NCBI RefSeq assembly: GCF_023149035.1
Contig: NZ_JAHXMY010000001.1
Coordinates: forward strand, 992,001-1,056,000
Direction of reading: 5' to 3'
DNA from: Microbacterium sp. EYE_78
Lineage (GTDB): Bacteria; Actinomycetota; Actinomycetes; Actinomycetales; Microbacteriaceae
Length of the DNA stretch: 64,000 nucleotides
The notes under the pieces were generated by a model that ran no database searches, was not told the origin of the DNA, and worked only from the letters and a program-made list of their open reading frames with translations. Positions 17,684-26,482 of the stretch are shown piece by piece; position 1 is the first letter of the stretch; each line of letters opens with the position of its first letter. Both the position numbers and the translations under genes were made by a program.

Positions 17684-17737
17684 GGTGCGCGCCATGGCTC
17701 GCGCCCCTTCCTGGTCGAGCAACAGGTTGCTGGTGGT

Positions 17738-17774
17738 CGAGAGGTGCCCCGCCCGATGGGCGGAGCACCTCTCG
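17738..17774 (-). terminator. Terminator of nirC
   Basis: CGAGAGGTGC-CCCGCCC, a GAT loop, and GGGCGGA-GCACCTCTCG form a 17-bp stem with one mismatch. It starts 17 bp after the nirC stop on the minus strand and separates nirC from the nirB operon promoter. Confidence 0.85.
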
Positions 17775-17791
17775 CGGAGACGACGCGGACG

Positions 17792-18670
17792 TCAGCGCGC
17801 GGCGCCGACCTCCACCGGGGCCGGCGCCGCCGCGGCGGCGGCCTTGTCGCGGCGCGAGGCGCGCACCCGGCGGGGCGCCGAGGGGCGACCGTAGGTGAGG
17901 TAGATCGGCAGTCCGACGAACAGCAGGCCGCCGACCAGGTTGCCGAGCACGGTCGGGATCTCGTTCCAGATCAGGTAGTCGACGATCGTGAAGTCGCCGC
18001 CGAGCAGCAGGCCGGACGGGAAGAGGAACATGTTCACGATCGAGTGCTCGAAGCCCATGAAGAAGAAGAGCATGATCGGCATCCACATCGCGAAGATCTT
18101 TCCGATGACGTCCTTCGACACCATCGCGAGGACGACGCCGGTGGCCACCATCGCGTTGCAGAGGACCGCCCGCACGAACAGCGTCAGCATCCCGTTGGCG
18201 CCGTACTCGGCGTAACCGACCGTGCGACCCTCGCCGATGTGGCCGATGGCCTCGCCGACGGCGTTCGGGGCGGTTGCGAAGCCGTTGGTGAACACGATCG
18301 CCATCAGCACCGCGATCGCGAACGCGCCGATGAAGTTGCCGAGGAAGACGAGTCCCCAGTTGCGGAGGATGCCGCCGAGGGTGACCCCGGGGCGCTTCGC
18401 GAGCCACGCGAGCGGAGCGAGGACGAACACGCCGGTCAGCAGGTCGTAGCCGAGCAGGTACAGCATGATGAACCCGATCGGGAACAGCACGGCCCCGAGG
18501 AGCGGGCTGCCGGTGGTCACGCTGATGGTGACGGCGAAGGCGGCGGCGATCGTGAGGACCGCCCCGCCCATGATGGCGCGGACGAGCGTGTCGCGGGTGG
18601 AGAGCAGTACCTTCGACGCGCCGGCGTCGAAGATGTTCTGGGCGAGGTCGGTGGGGGTGACGTAGGTCAT
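17792..18670 (-). CDS. nirC: Formate/nitrite transporter (FNT family), nitrite channel NirC
   Basis: Membrane channel for nitrite (or formate), 292 aa with six hydrophobic segments. FNT signatures are present: GNFIGAFAIAVLM and FMGFEHSIVNMFLFPSGLLLG. The tail is Lys/Arg then Ala-rich. Start ATG 18670 follows AAGGGA with about 7 nt spacing. It lies upstream of the nirBD operon with its own terminator, so it is a separate unit with a probable GlnR-like site 58-96 bp upstream. Nitrite as substrate is inferred from the neighbours. Confidence 0.92.
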   Translation of the reverse strand: MTYVTPTDLAQNIFDAGASKVLLSTRDTLVRAIMGGAVLTIAAAFAVTISVTTGSPLLGAVLFPIGFIMLYLLGYDLLTGVFVLAPLAWLAKRPGVTLGGILRNWGLVFLGNFIGAFAIAVLMAIVFTNGFATAPNAVGEAIGHIGEGRTVGYAEYGANGMLTLFVRAVLCNAMVATGVVLAMVSKDVIGKIFAMWMPIMLFFFMGFEHSIVNMFLFPSGLLLGGDFTIVDYLIWNEIPTVLGNLVGGLLFVGLPIYLTYGRPSAPRRVRASRRDKAAAAAAPAPVEVGAAR

Positions 18671-18727
18671 CGCGGGTCCCTTCGGTCGTGGAGCCGGGGT
18701 GTGTGGGCTCGACGCTAAAGGGCGGGT

Positions 18728-18766
18728 GTTTCGCGCGGCGTCACCGGGATCGACCGCTTTGGTTAC
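18728..18766 (-). promoter_or_regulatory. GlnR-like box upstream of nirC
   Basis: Read toward nirC: GTAAC, 6 nt, GGTCG, 6 nt, GTGAC, 7 nt, GAAAC. Three of the four elements match GlnR a/b half-sites exactly and the two GTnAC elements are 22 bp apart, the spacing of tandem GlnR sites. This is the stronger of the two candidate boxes in the nitrite region. Binding is inferred. Confidence 0.6.
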
Positions 18767-18801
18767 CTCTTCCTCTCAATCGGAGAGGACGCGATGTGAG
18801 G

Positions 18802-19140
18802 TCAGTCCGTGGATTCCTCATGTCCGACCGAGCGGGCCTCGAGGTACGCGCACAGCTCGGCGGCCACCGCCAGTTCATGCGCCATGGCCTGCAGCTGGTG
18901 GCTGCTGAGGATCGTCGTTTCGGGCTGCGGCTCGATGGTGATCCGCCAGTGGGCGTCGCCGACTTCGAGCGGTTCCATGAAGACCGAGACGGTGTTGTCG
19001 GCCAGCGGCACGACGACGAGTCCGGTGTCGCCGCCGTCGGATCCGTCCTGGACGACGACTTTGATCAGGTCGCCGGCCTTGCGGGCGGCGTGGAACTCAT
19101 CGACCCAGCGCTCGAGGGTCTCTTTGCTGCGGAACGGCAT
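18802..19140 (-). CDS. Small protein of unknown function
   Basis: 112-aa soluble acidic protein I do not recognise. It begins MPFRSKETLERWVDEFHAAR (helical), has a beta-like middle (VVVQDGSDGGDTGLVVVPLA) and an acidic end. Start ATG 19140 follows AAGGGA. It lies between nirC and a divergent MarR gene. A CCTCTC/GAGAGG hairpin (18772-18788) just after its stop could be a weak terminator. No function inferred. Confidence 0.65.
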   Translation of the reverse strand: MPFRSKETLERWVDEFHAARKAGDLIKVVVQDGSDGGDTGLVVVPLADNTVSVFMEPLEVGDAHWRITIEPQPETTILSSHQLQAMAHELAVAAELCAYLEARSVGHEESTD

Positions 19141-19268
19141 GGGGGATCCCTTCGTGGCGATCGGCGAGGGTAGCGGATGCCGGGACACGGCGCCACAGCC
19201 CCGGAGCGGGCCCCTCGCTTCGATTATGGTCGATGGGTCGGCGTATTCGGCGCCTGATCGGAGTGAAT

Positions 19269-19802
19269 GTGGCGGACGTCGGCGCGCAGGCTGCAGAGGG
19301 TTCGACGGCGTCCGTCGGGTACTGGTACGACGAGGCGCCCGGTCAGCGCGATCGTGCCCGCCGCGTGCTCGAGGCGCTGCGCACCTACCGCGCCGCCGAA
19401 TCGGCGATGCGACGTCGCACACGGGACTCGATGGCGATGGGCGAGAACGAGCTGCTCGCGCTGCGCTACCTGCTCCGGCAGCCGGATCACTCTGCGCGTC
19501 CGTCGGAGCTCGTGAAGTACCTGGGCGTCACGTCGGCATCGGTGACCACGATGCTCGACCGTCTCGAGAAGACGGGGCGCGTGACCCGTGCCGCCAACCC
19601 CAACGACCGCCGCAGCATCTTCGTCACCGCGACCCTGCACGCGAACGAAGAGGTGCGCGAGACCCTCGGCCGCATGCACGACCTCATGTACGGCGTCGCA
19701 GTGGGCATGTCGCCCGACGCACAGGAGCACGTCGTGTCGTTCCTGCAGCAGATGGCCGACGCCGTCGACGGCGTCGAACCCGCCCCCGCTGTCGCGGACT
19801 GA
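19269..19802 (+). CDS. MarR family transcriptional regulator
   Basis: 177-aa dimeric winged-helix repressor type. The recognition region SELVKYLGVTSASVTTMLDR followed by the wing ANPNDRRSIFVTAT is diagnostic, with helical dimerisation segments before and after. GTG 19269 is chosen because GGAG lies 5 nt upstream; ATG 19233 and GTG 19263 are alternatives. It is divergent from the small protein gene upstream and precedes another small gene on the same strand. Ligand and targets are unknown. Confidence 0.88.
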   Translation: MADVGAQAAEGSTASVGYWYDEAPGQRDRARRVLEALRTYRAAESAMRRRTRDSMAMGENELLALRYLLRQPDHSARPSELVKYLGVTSASVTTMLDRLEKTGRVTRAANPNDRRSIFVTATLHANEEVRETLGRMHDLMYGVAVGMSPDAQEHVVSFLQQMADAVDGVEPAPAVAD

Positions 19803-19884
19803 GGCCGGTCGGCGGCGCCCTATCCGCCATGGCGCCCGAGCGCAACGCCTCGCGAGAATCCGATCGAGACCGCATGGTGGTCGG

Positions 19885-20244
19885 ATGAGATGCATCACGT
19901 ACGCCGGCGAGACCGTGGTCACGACCGATGACGTCGCGGAGGCTCTCGTCGAGCTGACCGCGGCGGTGGCCGAGCTCGGCAGGGCGGATGCCGTGACCAT
20001 CCCCATCATCTTCGAGAAGAACCACCAGCGGGGTGAGGCATCCCTCGTCATCGGTGTCGGCAACGACGTCCTGTCGGTCGCCACCGACTGGGAGGGCGAA
20101 GAGCCGGACTTCTCGTTCGCCGCGGCGCAGCTGCGCCGGCACCCGCACTACCCGCGCGAGGAGGCCGGATCGGGCGAGGCCGCCTACGAGGACGGGCCGG
20201 AGATGTTCTGGGACCCCGACCTCGACGGGTTCGGACGAGCCTGA
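19885..20244 (+). CDS. Small protein of unknown function
   Basis: 119-aa acidic protein, not recognised. It begins MRCITYAGETVVTTDDVAEA, continues with an alpha/beta pattern (VTIPIIFEKNHQRGEASLVI) and ends in an acidic segment (DGPEMFWDPDLDG). It is on the same strand as the MarR gene, 82 bp downstream, and 37 bp before the SPL-like gene. A phage/colicin immunity-like fold is conceivable but unsupported. Confidence 0.6.
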   Translation: MRCITYAGETVVTTDDVAEALVELTAAVAELGRADAVTIPIIFEKNHQRGEASLVIGVGNDVLSVATDWEGEEPDFSFAAAQLRRHPHYPREEAGSGEAAYEDGPEMFWDPDLDGFGRA

Positions 20245-20281
20245 CCGGAATGATGTCGGAGGTCCCGGGTAGAACGGACTG

Positions 20282-21349
20282 ATGCGCCCGGCATCCGCTC
20301 TCCTCGACGTGCGTCGCATCTACGCGGAGCCCGCGGCGGCCGCGTCTGCCCGTGGGCTCGAGATCCTGGCGCGGTGGCCCGACGCGACGGTCGTGCCGAT
20401 CGCCTCGCACTGGCAGATCCCCGAGGTGCACGGCGATGAGCGCAACGTCGCGCGGTGGGTGCGCATCAAGACCGAGGCCCTCGTCCTCGGCGAGAAGAAG
20501 AGCGTCGCGACGCGGGTCAACGGACGGTCGGCCGACTTCATCGCGCCGTCGACGGCGAACGGCTGCGCGATGGCGTGCGCCTATTGCTACGTGCCGCGCC
20601 GGAAGGGATACAGCAATCCCGTCACCGTCTTCACGAACATCGAGCGCATCACCTCGCACCTCGCGCGCCACGTGCAGACGCAGGGCGCGAAGGTCGAGCC
20701 GAATCAGTGCGATCCCGACGCCTGGGTGTACGACATCGGCGAGAACAGCGACTGCTCGGTCGACGCGATGATCAGCGACAACGTCCGGGACCTCTGCGAT
20801 CTGTTCCGGATGCTGCCGACCGCCAAGGCGTCGTTCGCGACGAAATACGTCAATCGCGACCTGCTGGAGTGGGACCCGATGGGGCGCACCCGCATCCGCT
20901 TCTCGCTCATGCCGCACGAGACGGCGAAGGTGACCGACATCCGCACGTCGCCGATCGCCGAGCGGATCGCGGCGATCGATGACTTCGTGGCGGCCGGCTA
21001 CGAGGTGCACCTGAACTTCTCGCCGATCATCCTGACGCCGACGTGGGTGCGGGACTGGTCGCAGCTGCTGCAGCACCTGGCCGACGTCCTCACACCTGCG
21101 ACGAAGGCCCAGCTCGCCGCCGAGGTGATCTTCCTGACGCACAACGAGCAACTGCACGAGGTGAACCTCGGCTGGCATCCGAAGGCCGAGGAGCTGCTGT
21201 GGACCCCCGCGCTCCAGGAAGCGAAGGTGTCGCAGAACGGCGCGGTGAACGTCCGCTACCGGGCGCAGGCGAAGGCCGCGCACATCGAGACGTTCCGCGG
21301 ACTCGTCGCCCGGTACCTGCCGGAGTGCCGCATCCGCTACGCGTTCTGA
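20282..21349 (+). CDS. Spore photoproduct lyase-like radical SAM protein
   Basis: 355-aa radical SAM enzyme of the SPL family. The [4Fe-4S] cluster motif is C95-x3-C99-x2-C102 in NGCAMACAYCYVPRRKGY, and the rest (IRFSLMPHETAKVTDIRTSP, VHLNFSPIIL) follows SPL-family order. SPL proteins repair the thymine spore photoproduct in Bacillus; non-sporulating actinobacteria carry paralogues of unverified function, perhaps repair of a UV lesion. It is convergent with the aldo/keto reductase gene (3 bp apart). Confidence 0.85.
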   Translation: MRPASALLDVRRIYAEPAAAASARGLEILARWPDATVVPIASHWQIPEVHGDERNVARWVRIKTEALVLGEKKSVATRVNGRSADFIAPSTANGCAMACAYCYVPRRKGYSNPVTVFTNIERITSHLARHVQTQGAKVEPNQCDPDAWVYDIGENSDCSVDAMISDNVRDLCDLFRMLPTAKASFATKYVNRDLLEWDPMGRTRIRFSLMPHETAKVTDIRTSPIAERIAAIDDFVAAGYEVHLNFSPIILTPTWVRDWSQLLQHLADVLTPATKAQLAAEVIFLTHNEQLHEVNLGWHPKAEELLWTPALQEAKVSQNGAVNVRYRAQAKAAHIETFRGLVARYLPECRIRYAF

Positions 21350-21352
21350 CGC

Positions 21353-22231
21353 TCAGTCGTTGCCGCTGGCGGGCGGCTCCCCGAGCGCGTCGACCGCGTC
21401 GAAGAACGCGTCGGGGACCTCGGCGTCGATCAGCTGCGGCAGGGCCGCGAGGCGCTCGATCGACGGGATCCCGACGACGGTCGCGTCAACCAGGTCGCTC
21501 CGCAGCGAGAAGTGCAGCGCGGCAGCCGCCAGGTCGACGCCGTGCTCCTGTGCGAGCGCGCGGACCCGCTCGAGGTGCGCGGCGAAGTCGGCCGGCATCT
21601 CGCGGTATCCGTATGACGCCGCGTTGTTCGCGAGGGTGCCGCCGCCGAACGGCGCCGCGTTGACGACCGTCATGCCGAGGCTGCGCGCGGTCTCGAAGAG
21701 GGTCGTCGCGGACCGGTCGACGAGCGTGTAGCGATTGTGCGAGAGCACGACGTCGAAGACGCCGGTGTCGACGTACTGCTGCACCTGGGCGAGCGTGCCC
21801 GACGCGATGCCGACCGCGCCGATCAGGCCCTGCTCGCGCAGATCGAGGAGGGCGGGCACGGCGCCGGCGGCGCCCATGGCCTCGTCGAAGGAGATCGTGT
21901 ACGGGTCATGGAGCTGGTACAGCGGCAGGCTCTCGAGGCCGAGTCGAGTGAGCGACTCGTCGAGTGAGCGCTTCACGCGGTCGCCGTCGAAGACCCCGGT
22001 GCCCGGCTCGCTGTCGGCCTTCGAGTAGACGAGCTTGTCCTGCGGCAGCCCGCCGGCGCGACGGATAGCCGATCCGAGCAGCTCCTCGCTGCGGCCCCCG
22101 GCGTAGTTGTTGCTGGTGTCGACGTACCCGATGGTCGAGGCCAGCAGTGCGTCGGCGAGCTGGTCACCGCCCTCGCGCTCGCCGAGTCGCGAGGCGCCGA
22201 GGATGACGGGCGTGGGGGAGAGGGATCGCAT
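21353..22231 (-). CDS. Aldo/keto reductase
   Basis: 292-aa NAD(P)H-dependent TIM-barrel oxidoreductase. The tetrad is visible: Asp/Tyr in YVDTSNNYAGGRSEELLG, Lys in KLVYSKAD, His in LYQLHDP. Sequence order resembles the D-threo-aldose/L-fucose dehydrogenase branch. ATG 22231 begins the conserved region directly. It is the last gene before the accessory island and has no obvious partners. Confidence 0.85.
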   Translation of the reverse strand: MRSLSPTPVILGASRLGEREGGDQLADALLASTIGYVDTSNNYAGGRSEELLGSAIRRAGGLPQDKLVYSKADSEPGTGVFDGDRVKRSLDESLTRLGLESLPLYQLHDPYTISFDEAMGAAGAVPALLDLREQGLIGAVGIASGTLAQVQQYVDTGVFDVVLSHNRYTLVDRSATTLFETARSLGMTVVNAAPFGGGTLANNAASYGYREMPADFAAHLERVRALAQEHGVDLAAAALHFSLRSDLVDATVVGIPSIERLAALPQLIDAEVPDAFFDAVDALGEPPASGND

Positions 22232-22415
22232 CTGCTGCCTTCCGAGGCGTGGGTGCAGGGTCGCCCCCGACGATACGCGTGGTCGGCGTCGGCGCGCGGC
22301 GGGTTGACGCGGGCGAGACCCGCGGGTTCGCCGAGAAAAATGTGGAGGGGCTGACGGGAATGAGCTCGCATCTCGGACTGATAAAGCCGCGAATCGGAAT
22401 GCTCGGTTGACGAAT

Positions 22416-22440
22416 GTTGTCTGTAGCTACTCCAGACAAC
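22416..22440. repeat. 8-bp inverted repeat
   Basis: GTTGTCTG and CAGACAAC flank a 9-nt spacer. It sits at the left edge of the accessory island, just before the decayed gene pair. It could be an operator or a junction relic. Confidence 0.45.
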
Positions 22441-22465
22441 GCGATCCCACCTCTACGTTTCACAG

Positions 22466-22783
22466 GGGTGGTGGCCGCTCCTGGTCAGGCTCGAGCATCG
22501 GCTGGCAGCGCTCGATCCGACGTACAGGGTGTCGCAAGTGAAGTCGAAGTTTGCGGTCCTGCAGTTCTACCTCGCGAGCATGCCGCGGAGCGACGTTGGC
22601 GCAGCGTTCGCGGACGCGATCCGCGAAGCGGAGGCAGAGGCTTCGCAGACCTGCGAGCTCTGCGGCAAGCCCGGCGTCCTGCGAAGATCGCGAGAAGGAA
22701 CGTACGCACTCCTGTGCGCCGAAGATGCCGGAACCGACTACAGATCGACGCGCGACGGCGCTGACGGCAGCGATCGGCGATGA
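22466..22783 (+). pseudogene. 5'-truncated gene for a small CxxCG-type protein
   Basis: Conserved-looking sequence begins at 22466 (GWWPLLVRLEHRLAALDP) and runs through TYRVSQVKSKFAVLQFYLA to the zinc-binding-like CELCGKPG motif. An in-frame TAG lies at 22424 and no ATG, GTG or TTG occurs between it and the conserved start. The first available start, GTG 22529, would skip about 20 residues typical of this family of small actinobacterial proteins. I read it as a gene that has lost its start. Its stop overlaps the next fragment's ATG, as in an operon. Confidence 0.55.
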
Positions 22784-22998
22784 GCGACCTTGAGTTCCGC
22801 CCGGTGGTCGCGCTCGACATGGACGGCGTGCTCGGAGTCCCGCCGACTCGGACGGGCAGCCCCGCGCGAGACCTCGTCTCCGTCGAGATCACGTACCGCC
22901 GCGACGCGTTCCCCTGTTGCTTTCGCTCCGGTCGCGATGCCTACGTCATGTGGGCCGAGATCCCCGACTTCTGCGATGATCCGCAACCGCGGAAATAG
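22780..22998 (+). pseudogene. Truncated HAD-domain gene
   Basis: 72 aa matching only the N-terminal third of the intact HAD protein at 23088: RPVVALDMDGVLGVP here versus RPVIAFDFDGVVRVP there, and VSVEITYRRDAFP versus TAEIEIRKSAFP. It has the nucleophile motif DMDG but stops before the remaining HAD motifs. It overlaps the preceding fragment by 4 bp. Most likely a decayed or partly deleted duplicate. Confidence 0.65.
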
Positions 22999-23087
22999 GA
23001 CATCGCGTCACGCTCGCGGTCGCTGCAGCGTGGCTATCCATCGACGTCGCTGCTGCATTGGATGAACTCGAATAAGGAGCCAGACGC

Positions 23088-23669
23088 ATGAATGAATCGG
23101 ACCGCCCCGTTATCGCCTTCGACTTCGACGGCGTGGTCCGCGTCCCCAACGCGCGGCCCGGCAAGGAGTACCGCGACCACATCCTCACCGCCGAGATCGA
23201 GATCAGGAAGAGTGCGTTCCCGGCCGAGCACCACAGCCCGCCCCTCTGGGACAAGCAGGGCCTGTGGCGCGAGAGGCATTCCTTCTCAGGTGTCGCCGTC
23301 GACTGGATTCGCAGCCTCCTAGTTCGGGACATCGAGGTGGTCTGGGCCACCACATGGGTCGACTACGTGAACCAGCATTTCGCCAGTCCGCTCGGTCTCC
23401 CATCCCTGCCGGTCGCTGTTGTCAACGACGGCATCCGCGACGAGGACGCGGTCGTCTGGAAGGCGAGACAGCTCGCCGGGTACCGACCAGGCCACCCGCT
23501 GCTTTGGATCGACGACGAGATCGAACCTACCTGGGCGGGTGCCTTCCACCTCGTCCGACGACAGGGTGGGAGCGACGCCACCCGCTACCACCGTGTCACG
23601 GACCGCGAAGCCGGATTTACTCAGAGCGATGTGGACGCGTGTGAGCCGTGGCTGGCCCAGTGGTTGTGA
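23088..23669 (+). CDS. HAD-superfamily hydrolase domain protein (HAD_SAK-like)
   Basis: 193-aa single-domain protein with catalytic motif DFDGVV near the N-terminus, motif II-like VVWATTW, and an acidic motif WIDDEIEP near residue 145. The arrangement resembles the HAD domains named from Swiss-army-knife RNA repair proteins. Start ATG 23088 follows AAGGAG at 8 nt. It lies directly after a truncated paralogue. Phosphatase activity is plausible; substrate unknown. Confidence 0.75.
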   Translation: MNESDRPVIAFDFDGVVRVPNARPGKEYRDHILTAEIEIRKSAFPAEHHSPPLWDKQGLWRERHSFSGVAVDWIRSLLVRDIEVVWATTWVDYVNQHFASPLGLPSLPVAVVNDGIRDEDAVVWKARQLAGYRPGHPLLWIDDEIEPTWAGAFHLVRRQGGSDATRYHRVTDREAGFTQSDVDACEPWLAQWL

Positions 23670-23706
23670 CGCATCGCCCGCCGCGATTCCGGTATCGGGG
23701 CCCCGT

Positions 23707-24336
23707 TCATGACCGACGTCGGCTGTTGTCGTCGCTGGGTAACGCCCACCATGATCGCGCCGCCGACACGAGCTCCCAGTACGCGTCCACGGCTGCGACC
23801 GGATCGACGTCGCCGTCGTACTGACGCTGAATCTGCAAACCGTCCATCACGGCGATCCCCAGAGTGGTCACCAACTCGCTGCTGACCCCGCGCAATCCGC
23901 CGTCCACGTCGGCGCCAGGCTCGCGGGTCTGCTGGCGAGCTGCTGCGAAGTGGTCTATGAAGTAGCGGTGCGCAGGGTGCTTCGGGTCCGACGCTTCCGC
24001 AGATAGCGTGACGTAGAGCGATGTCAGTCCCGGATGGTCCGCGGCGTGACGTGCCACTTCGCGGGAACGCGATGCGACATCCGAGTCCACCGTGTCGGCT
24101 AGGCGATCGGCGATCGAGGCGTCCCGCAGATTTAGGACTTCGACGAGGAGATCCTCCTTGTTGGCGAAGTAGTGCAACAGGAGGGCCTGCGAAAGTCCGA
24201 CGCGCTTGGCGAGCTCCCGCATAGAGGACGAGGCGTACCCGGATTCTGCGAATAGCTCGGCCGCGGCTGCCACGATCTCGCGCCGCCGTTCCACGCCCTT
24301 GCGGTAGGGTCCTCGAGCTCTGCTGGGGTCGGGCAT
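23707..24336 (-). CDS. TetR family regulator (RGPYxK group)
   Basis: 209-aa repressor type. N-terminal helix-turn-helix at about 15-60 (ELAKRVGLSQALLLHYFANK), followed by a helical ligand domain. It starts with RARGPYRK, the signature shared with the TetR proteins at 52552 and 57196. Divergent from the GH3 gene at 24506 with a 169-bp shared promoter region, so it probably controls that gene. A ligand derived from a glycoside is plausible. Confidence 0.9.
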   Translation of the reverse strand: MPDPSRARGPYRKGVERRREIVAAAAELFAESGYASSSMRELAKRVGLSQALLLHYFANKEDLLVEVLNLRDASIADRLADTVDSDVASRSREVARHAADHPGLTSLYVTLSAEASDPKHPAHRYFIDHFAAARQQTREPGADVDGGLRGVSSELVTTLGIAVMDGLQIQRQYDGDVDPVAAVDAYWELVSAARSWWALPSDDNSRRRS

Positions 24337-24505
24337 GGCACAACGATAGTTCCCCTCTTCACGAGGGAGCGCAAAAACTTGTCATTCGACCAACTTATGC
24401 CTCATACTCGAGCTGACTCCGACCGATCTCTGTGGTAGCGATTTGCACGTCGGGCTCGCTGGCTGTGCACCTCACCAGTGCAAAGAACACCACGTACGGA
24501 GCACA

Positions 24506-26395
24506 ATGACCGCGCCCGACGCCCGCCTCACACCCGACGGAACCGTCTACCGTGACCTCAACGGCAATGGGGAGATGGACGTCTACGAAGATCCCAGGCG
24601 CACGCCGGAGGAACGCACAGACGACCTCCTCGGCCGGTTGTCTTTGCCTGAGAAAATAGGGCTGATGTTCCAGACCGTCATTGAGGCGGGACCGAACGGA
24701 GCGCTGCTCGAAGCTCCGGGAAAGATCAGCAAGTCGGCGACGACTGAGGTCGTGGTCGACAAACACCTCACCCACTTCAATGTGCACGGCCTAAGCAGCG
24801 CACACGACGCCGCGCGATGGAACAACGCGCTTCAACGCCTCGCTGCTTCCAATCCGCACGGCATCCCTGTCACCATTTCCACCGACCCACGCCACGCGTT
24901 CGTCGAGAACGCCGGCGCATCCTTCGCCGAGGGTCCGTTCTCCAAGTGGCCGGACGCGCTGGGTTTGGCCGCGTTGGACGATCCTGACACGACCCGGCGG
25001 TTCGCCGAGATCGCTCGGGAAGAGTACCGGGCGGTCGGCATACGGTCAGCGCTCCACCCCCAGATCGACCTCGCCACTGAGCCGCGGTGGTGCCGTCAGT
25101 TGCAGACGTTCGGTTCGGATCCCAGCAGGGTTTCCGTGCACACCGCCGCTTACCTGCGAGGTTTCCAGGGCGCGGCGTTGGACGCGGACAGCGTCAGCTG
25201 CGTCACGAAGCACTTTCCCGGCGGAGGTCCGCAGAAGGACGGAGAGGACGCTCACTTCCCCTACGGCAGGGAGCAGGTCTACCCGGGTGCAGCGTTCGAT
25301 GATCACCTTGCGCCGTTCGTGACAGCCATCGCGAACGGAACCGCAGGAATAATGCCCTATTACGGCATGCCGATAGGGCTCACCCTGGACGGGGAGGAGA
25401 TCGAAGAGGTGGGCTTCGGGTACAACCGCCAAATCGTTCAGGGTCTCCTTCGGGAGCGACTCGGCTACCAAGGCGTGGTCGTGACCGACTGGGAGTTGGT
25501 CAACGACAACCACGTCGACAACCAGGTGCTGCCCGCGCGAGCTTGGGGAGTCGAGCACCTCGACGCCAGCGGGCGGATGCGCAAGATCTTGGACGCAGGC
25601 GCTGATCAGTTCGGCGGAGAGGAATGCGTCGAACTACTCGCAGAACTCATCGAGCAGGGTTTGGTCGCGAAGTCGCGAGTCGATGAGTCAGCCCGCCGTA
25701 TCCTTCTCGTGAAGTTTCAGCTCGGGTTGTTCGACGATCCATTCGTCGACGAACTCTCCGCCGCCGCGATCGTCGGAGACGCGGAGCACAGGGCCGAAGG
25801 GGAGAACGCGCAAGCACGCTCCGTCGTGATTCTCGAAAACGGAAACGTGAGTCCAGTGTTGCCGGTCCGTCGTGACCAGCGCATCTTCGTGCAGGGGATC
25901 GATCACGAGGTCGCGGCTCGCTATGGCGAGGTCGTGGCAACTCCTGCCGAGGCGGATGTCGCTCTCGTCCGCATCGCCGCTCCCTACGAGCCACGCGACG
26001 ACCTCTTCCTCGAGGCATATTTCCATCAGGGAAGTCTCGAGTTCCGACCCGGTCTCGTCTATGCACTGACGTCGATCGCAGCTGAGGTTCCCCTGATCGT
26101 CGACGTACAGCTGGACCGAGCGGCGGTACTCACGCCCATTGGCCGTGCGGCATCAGGGCTCACCGTGACGTTTGGTGTCTCTGACGAGGCGCTCTTGAGG
26201 GCGTGGTTCGGCGAGGTGGCTCCGGTAGGGATTCTTCCGATCGCGCTACCACGCTCGATGGACGCGGTCCGGGCCGTCGAGTCGGATGCGGGTTTACGAG
26301 GCAACGCCGTTCTGTATCCGCTCGGGCACGGCCTCAGGCTCGATGCTGGGGATAACGCCAGCGGGCGGGCCGTCGCTCCTCCCACGTCGCTGTGA
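24506..26395 (+). CDS. Glycoside hydrolase family 3 (exo-beta-glucosidase type)
   Basis: 629-aa cytoplasmic enzyme with no signal peptide. The N-terminal GH3 barrel has KHFPGGGPQKDGEDAHFPYG (substrate site) and VVVTDWELV with the nucleophile Asp; the second alpha/beta domain follows. No C-terminal FnIII-like domain, so it is shorter than the GH3 at 28024. It begins with a Ca-loop-like DLNGNGEMDVYEDP. Start ATG 24506 follows CGGAG. Divergent partner of the TetR gene at 23707. Confidence 0.9.
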   Translation: MTAPDARLTPDGTVYRDLNGNGEMDVYEDPRRTPEERTDDLLGRLSLPEKIGLMFQTVIEAGPNGALLEAPGKISKSATTEVVVDKHLTHFNVHGLSSAHDAARWNNALQRLAASNPHGIPVTISTDPRHAFVENAGASFAEGPFSKWPDALGLAALDDPDTTRRFAEIAREEYRAVGIRSALHPQIDLATEPRWCRQLQTFGSDPSRVSVHTAAYLRGFQGAALDADSVSCVTKHFPGGGPQKDGEDAHFPYGREQVYPGAAFDDHLAPFVTAIANGTAGIMPYYGMPIGLTLDGEEIEEVGFGYNRQIVQGLLRERLGYQGVVVTDWELVNDNHVDNQVLPARAWGVEHLDASGRMRKILDAGADQFGGEECVELLAELIEQGLVAKSRVDESARRILLVKFQLGLFDDPFVDELSAAAIVGDAEHRAEGENAQARSVVILENGNVSPVLPVRRDQRIFVQGIDHEVAARYGEVVATPAEADVALVRIAAPYEPRDDLFLEAYFHQGSLEFRPGLVYALTSIAAEVPLIVDVQLDRAAVLTPIGRAASGLTVTFGVSDEALLRAWFGEVAPVGILPIALPRSMDAVRAVESDAGLRGNAVLYPLGHGLRLDAGDNASGRAVAPPTSL

Positions 26396-26482
26396 ACACC
26401 ACCCACGCATGCGCGCCGCCATCCCGTTCGTATCGGGTTTTCTTTCGCAGGAGGCCGCGACATGTCCGGGTCGCTGAAATAA

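Noticed and set aside
15251..18718. Very long plus-strand open frame (over 1,100 codons) across nirB and nirC
   Set aside because: It is the antisense shadow of two clear minus-strand genes. It lacks recognisable domains and shows the low-complexity composition typical of shadow frames in GC-rich DNA. Similar shadows opposite CtaG, GH2, GH3, GH43 and GH78 were dropped for the same reason.
20282..21349. Evidence of endospore formation
   Set aside because: A single SPL-like gene without any sporulation gene nearby is not evidence; such paralogues occur in non-sporulating actinobacteria.
24337..24505. Copy of the 19-bp TetR operator in front of the first GH3
   Set aside because: The nearest resemblance (TAGCGATTTGCAC near 24436) matches too few positions, and the small CCCTC/GAGGG dyad at 24353-24367 is too short to support.
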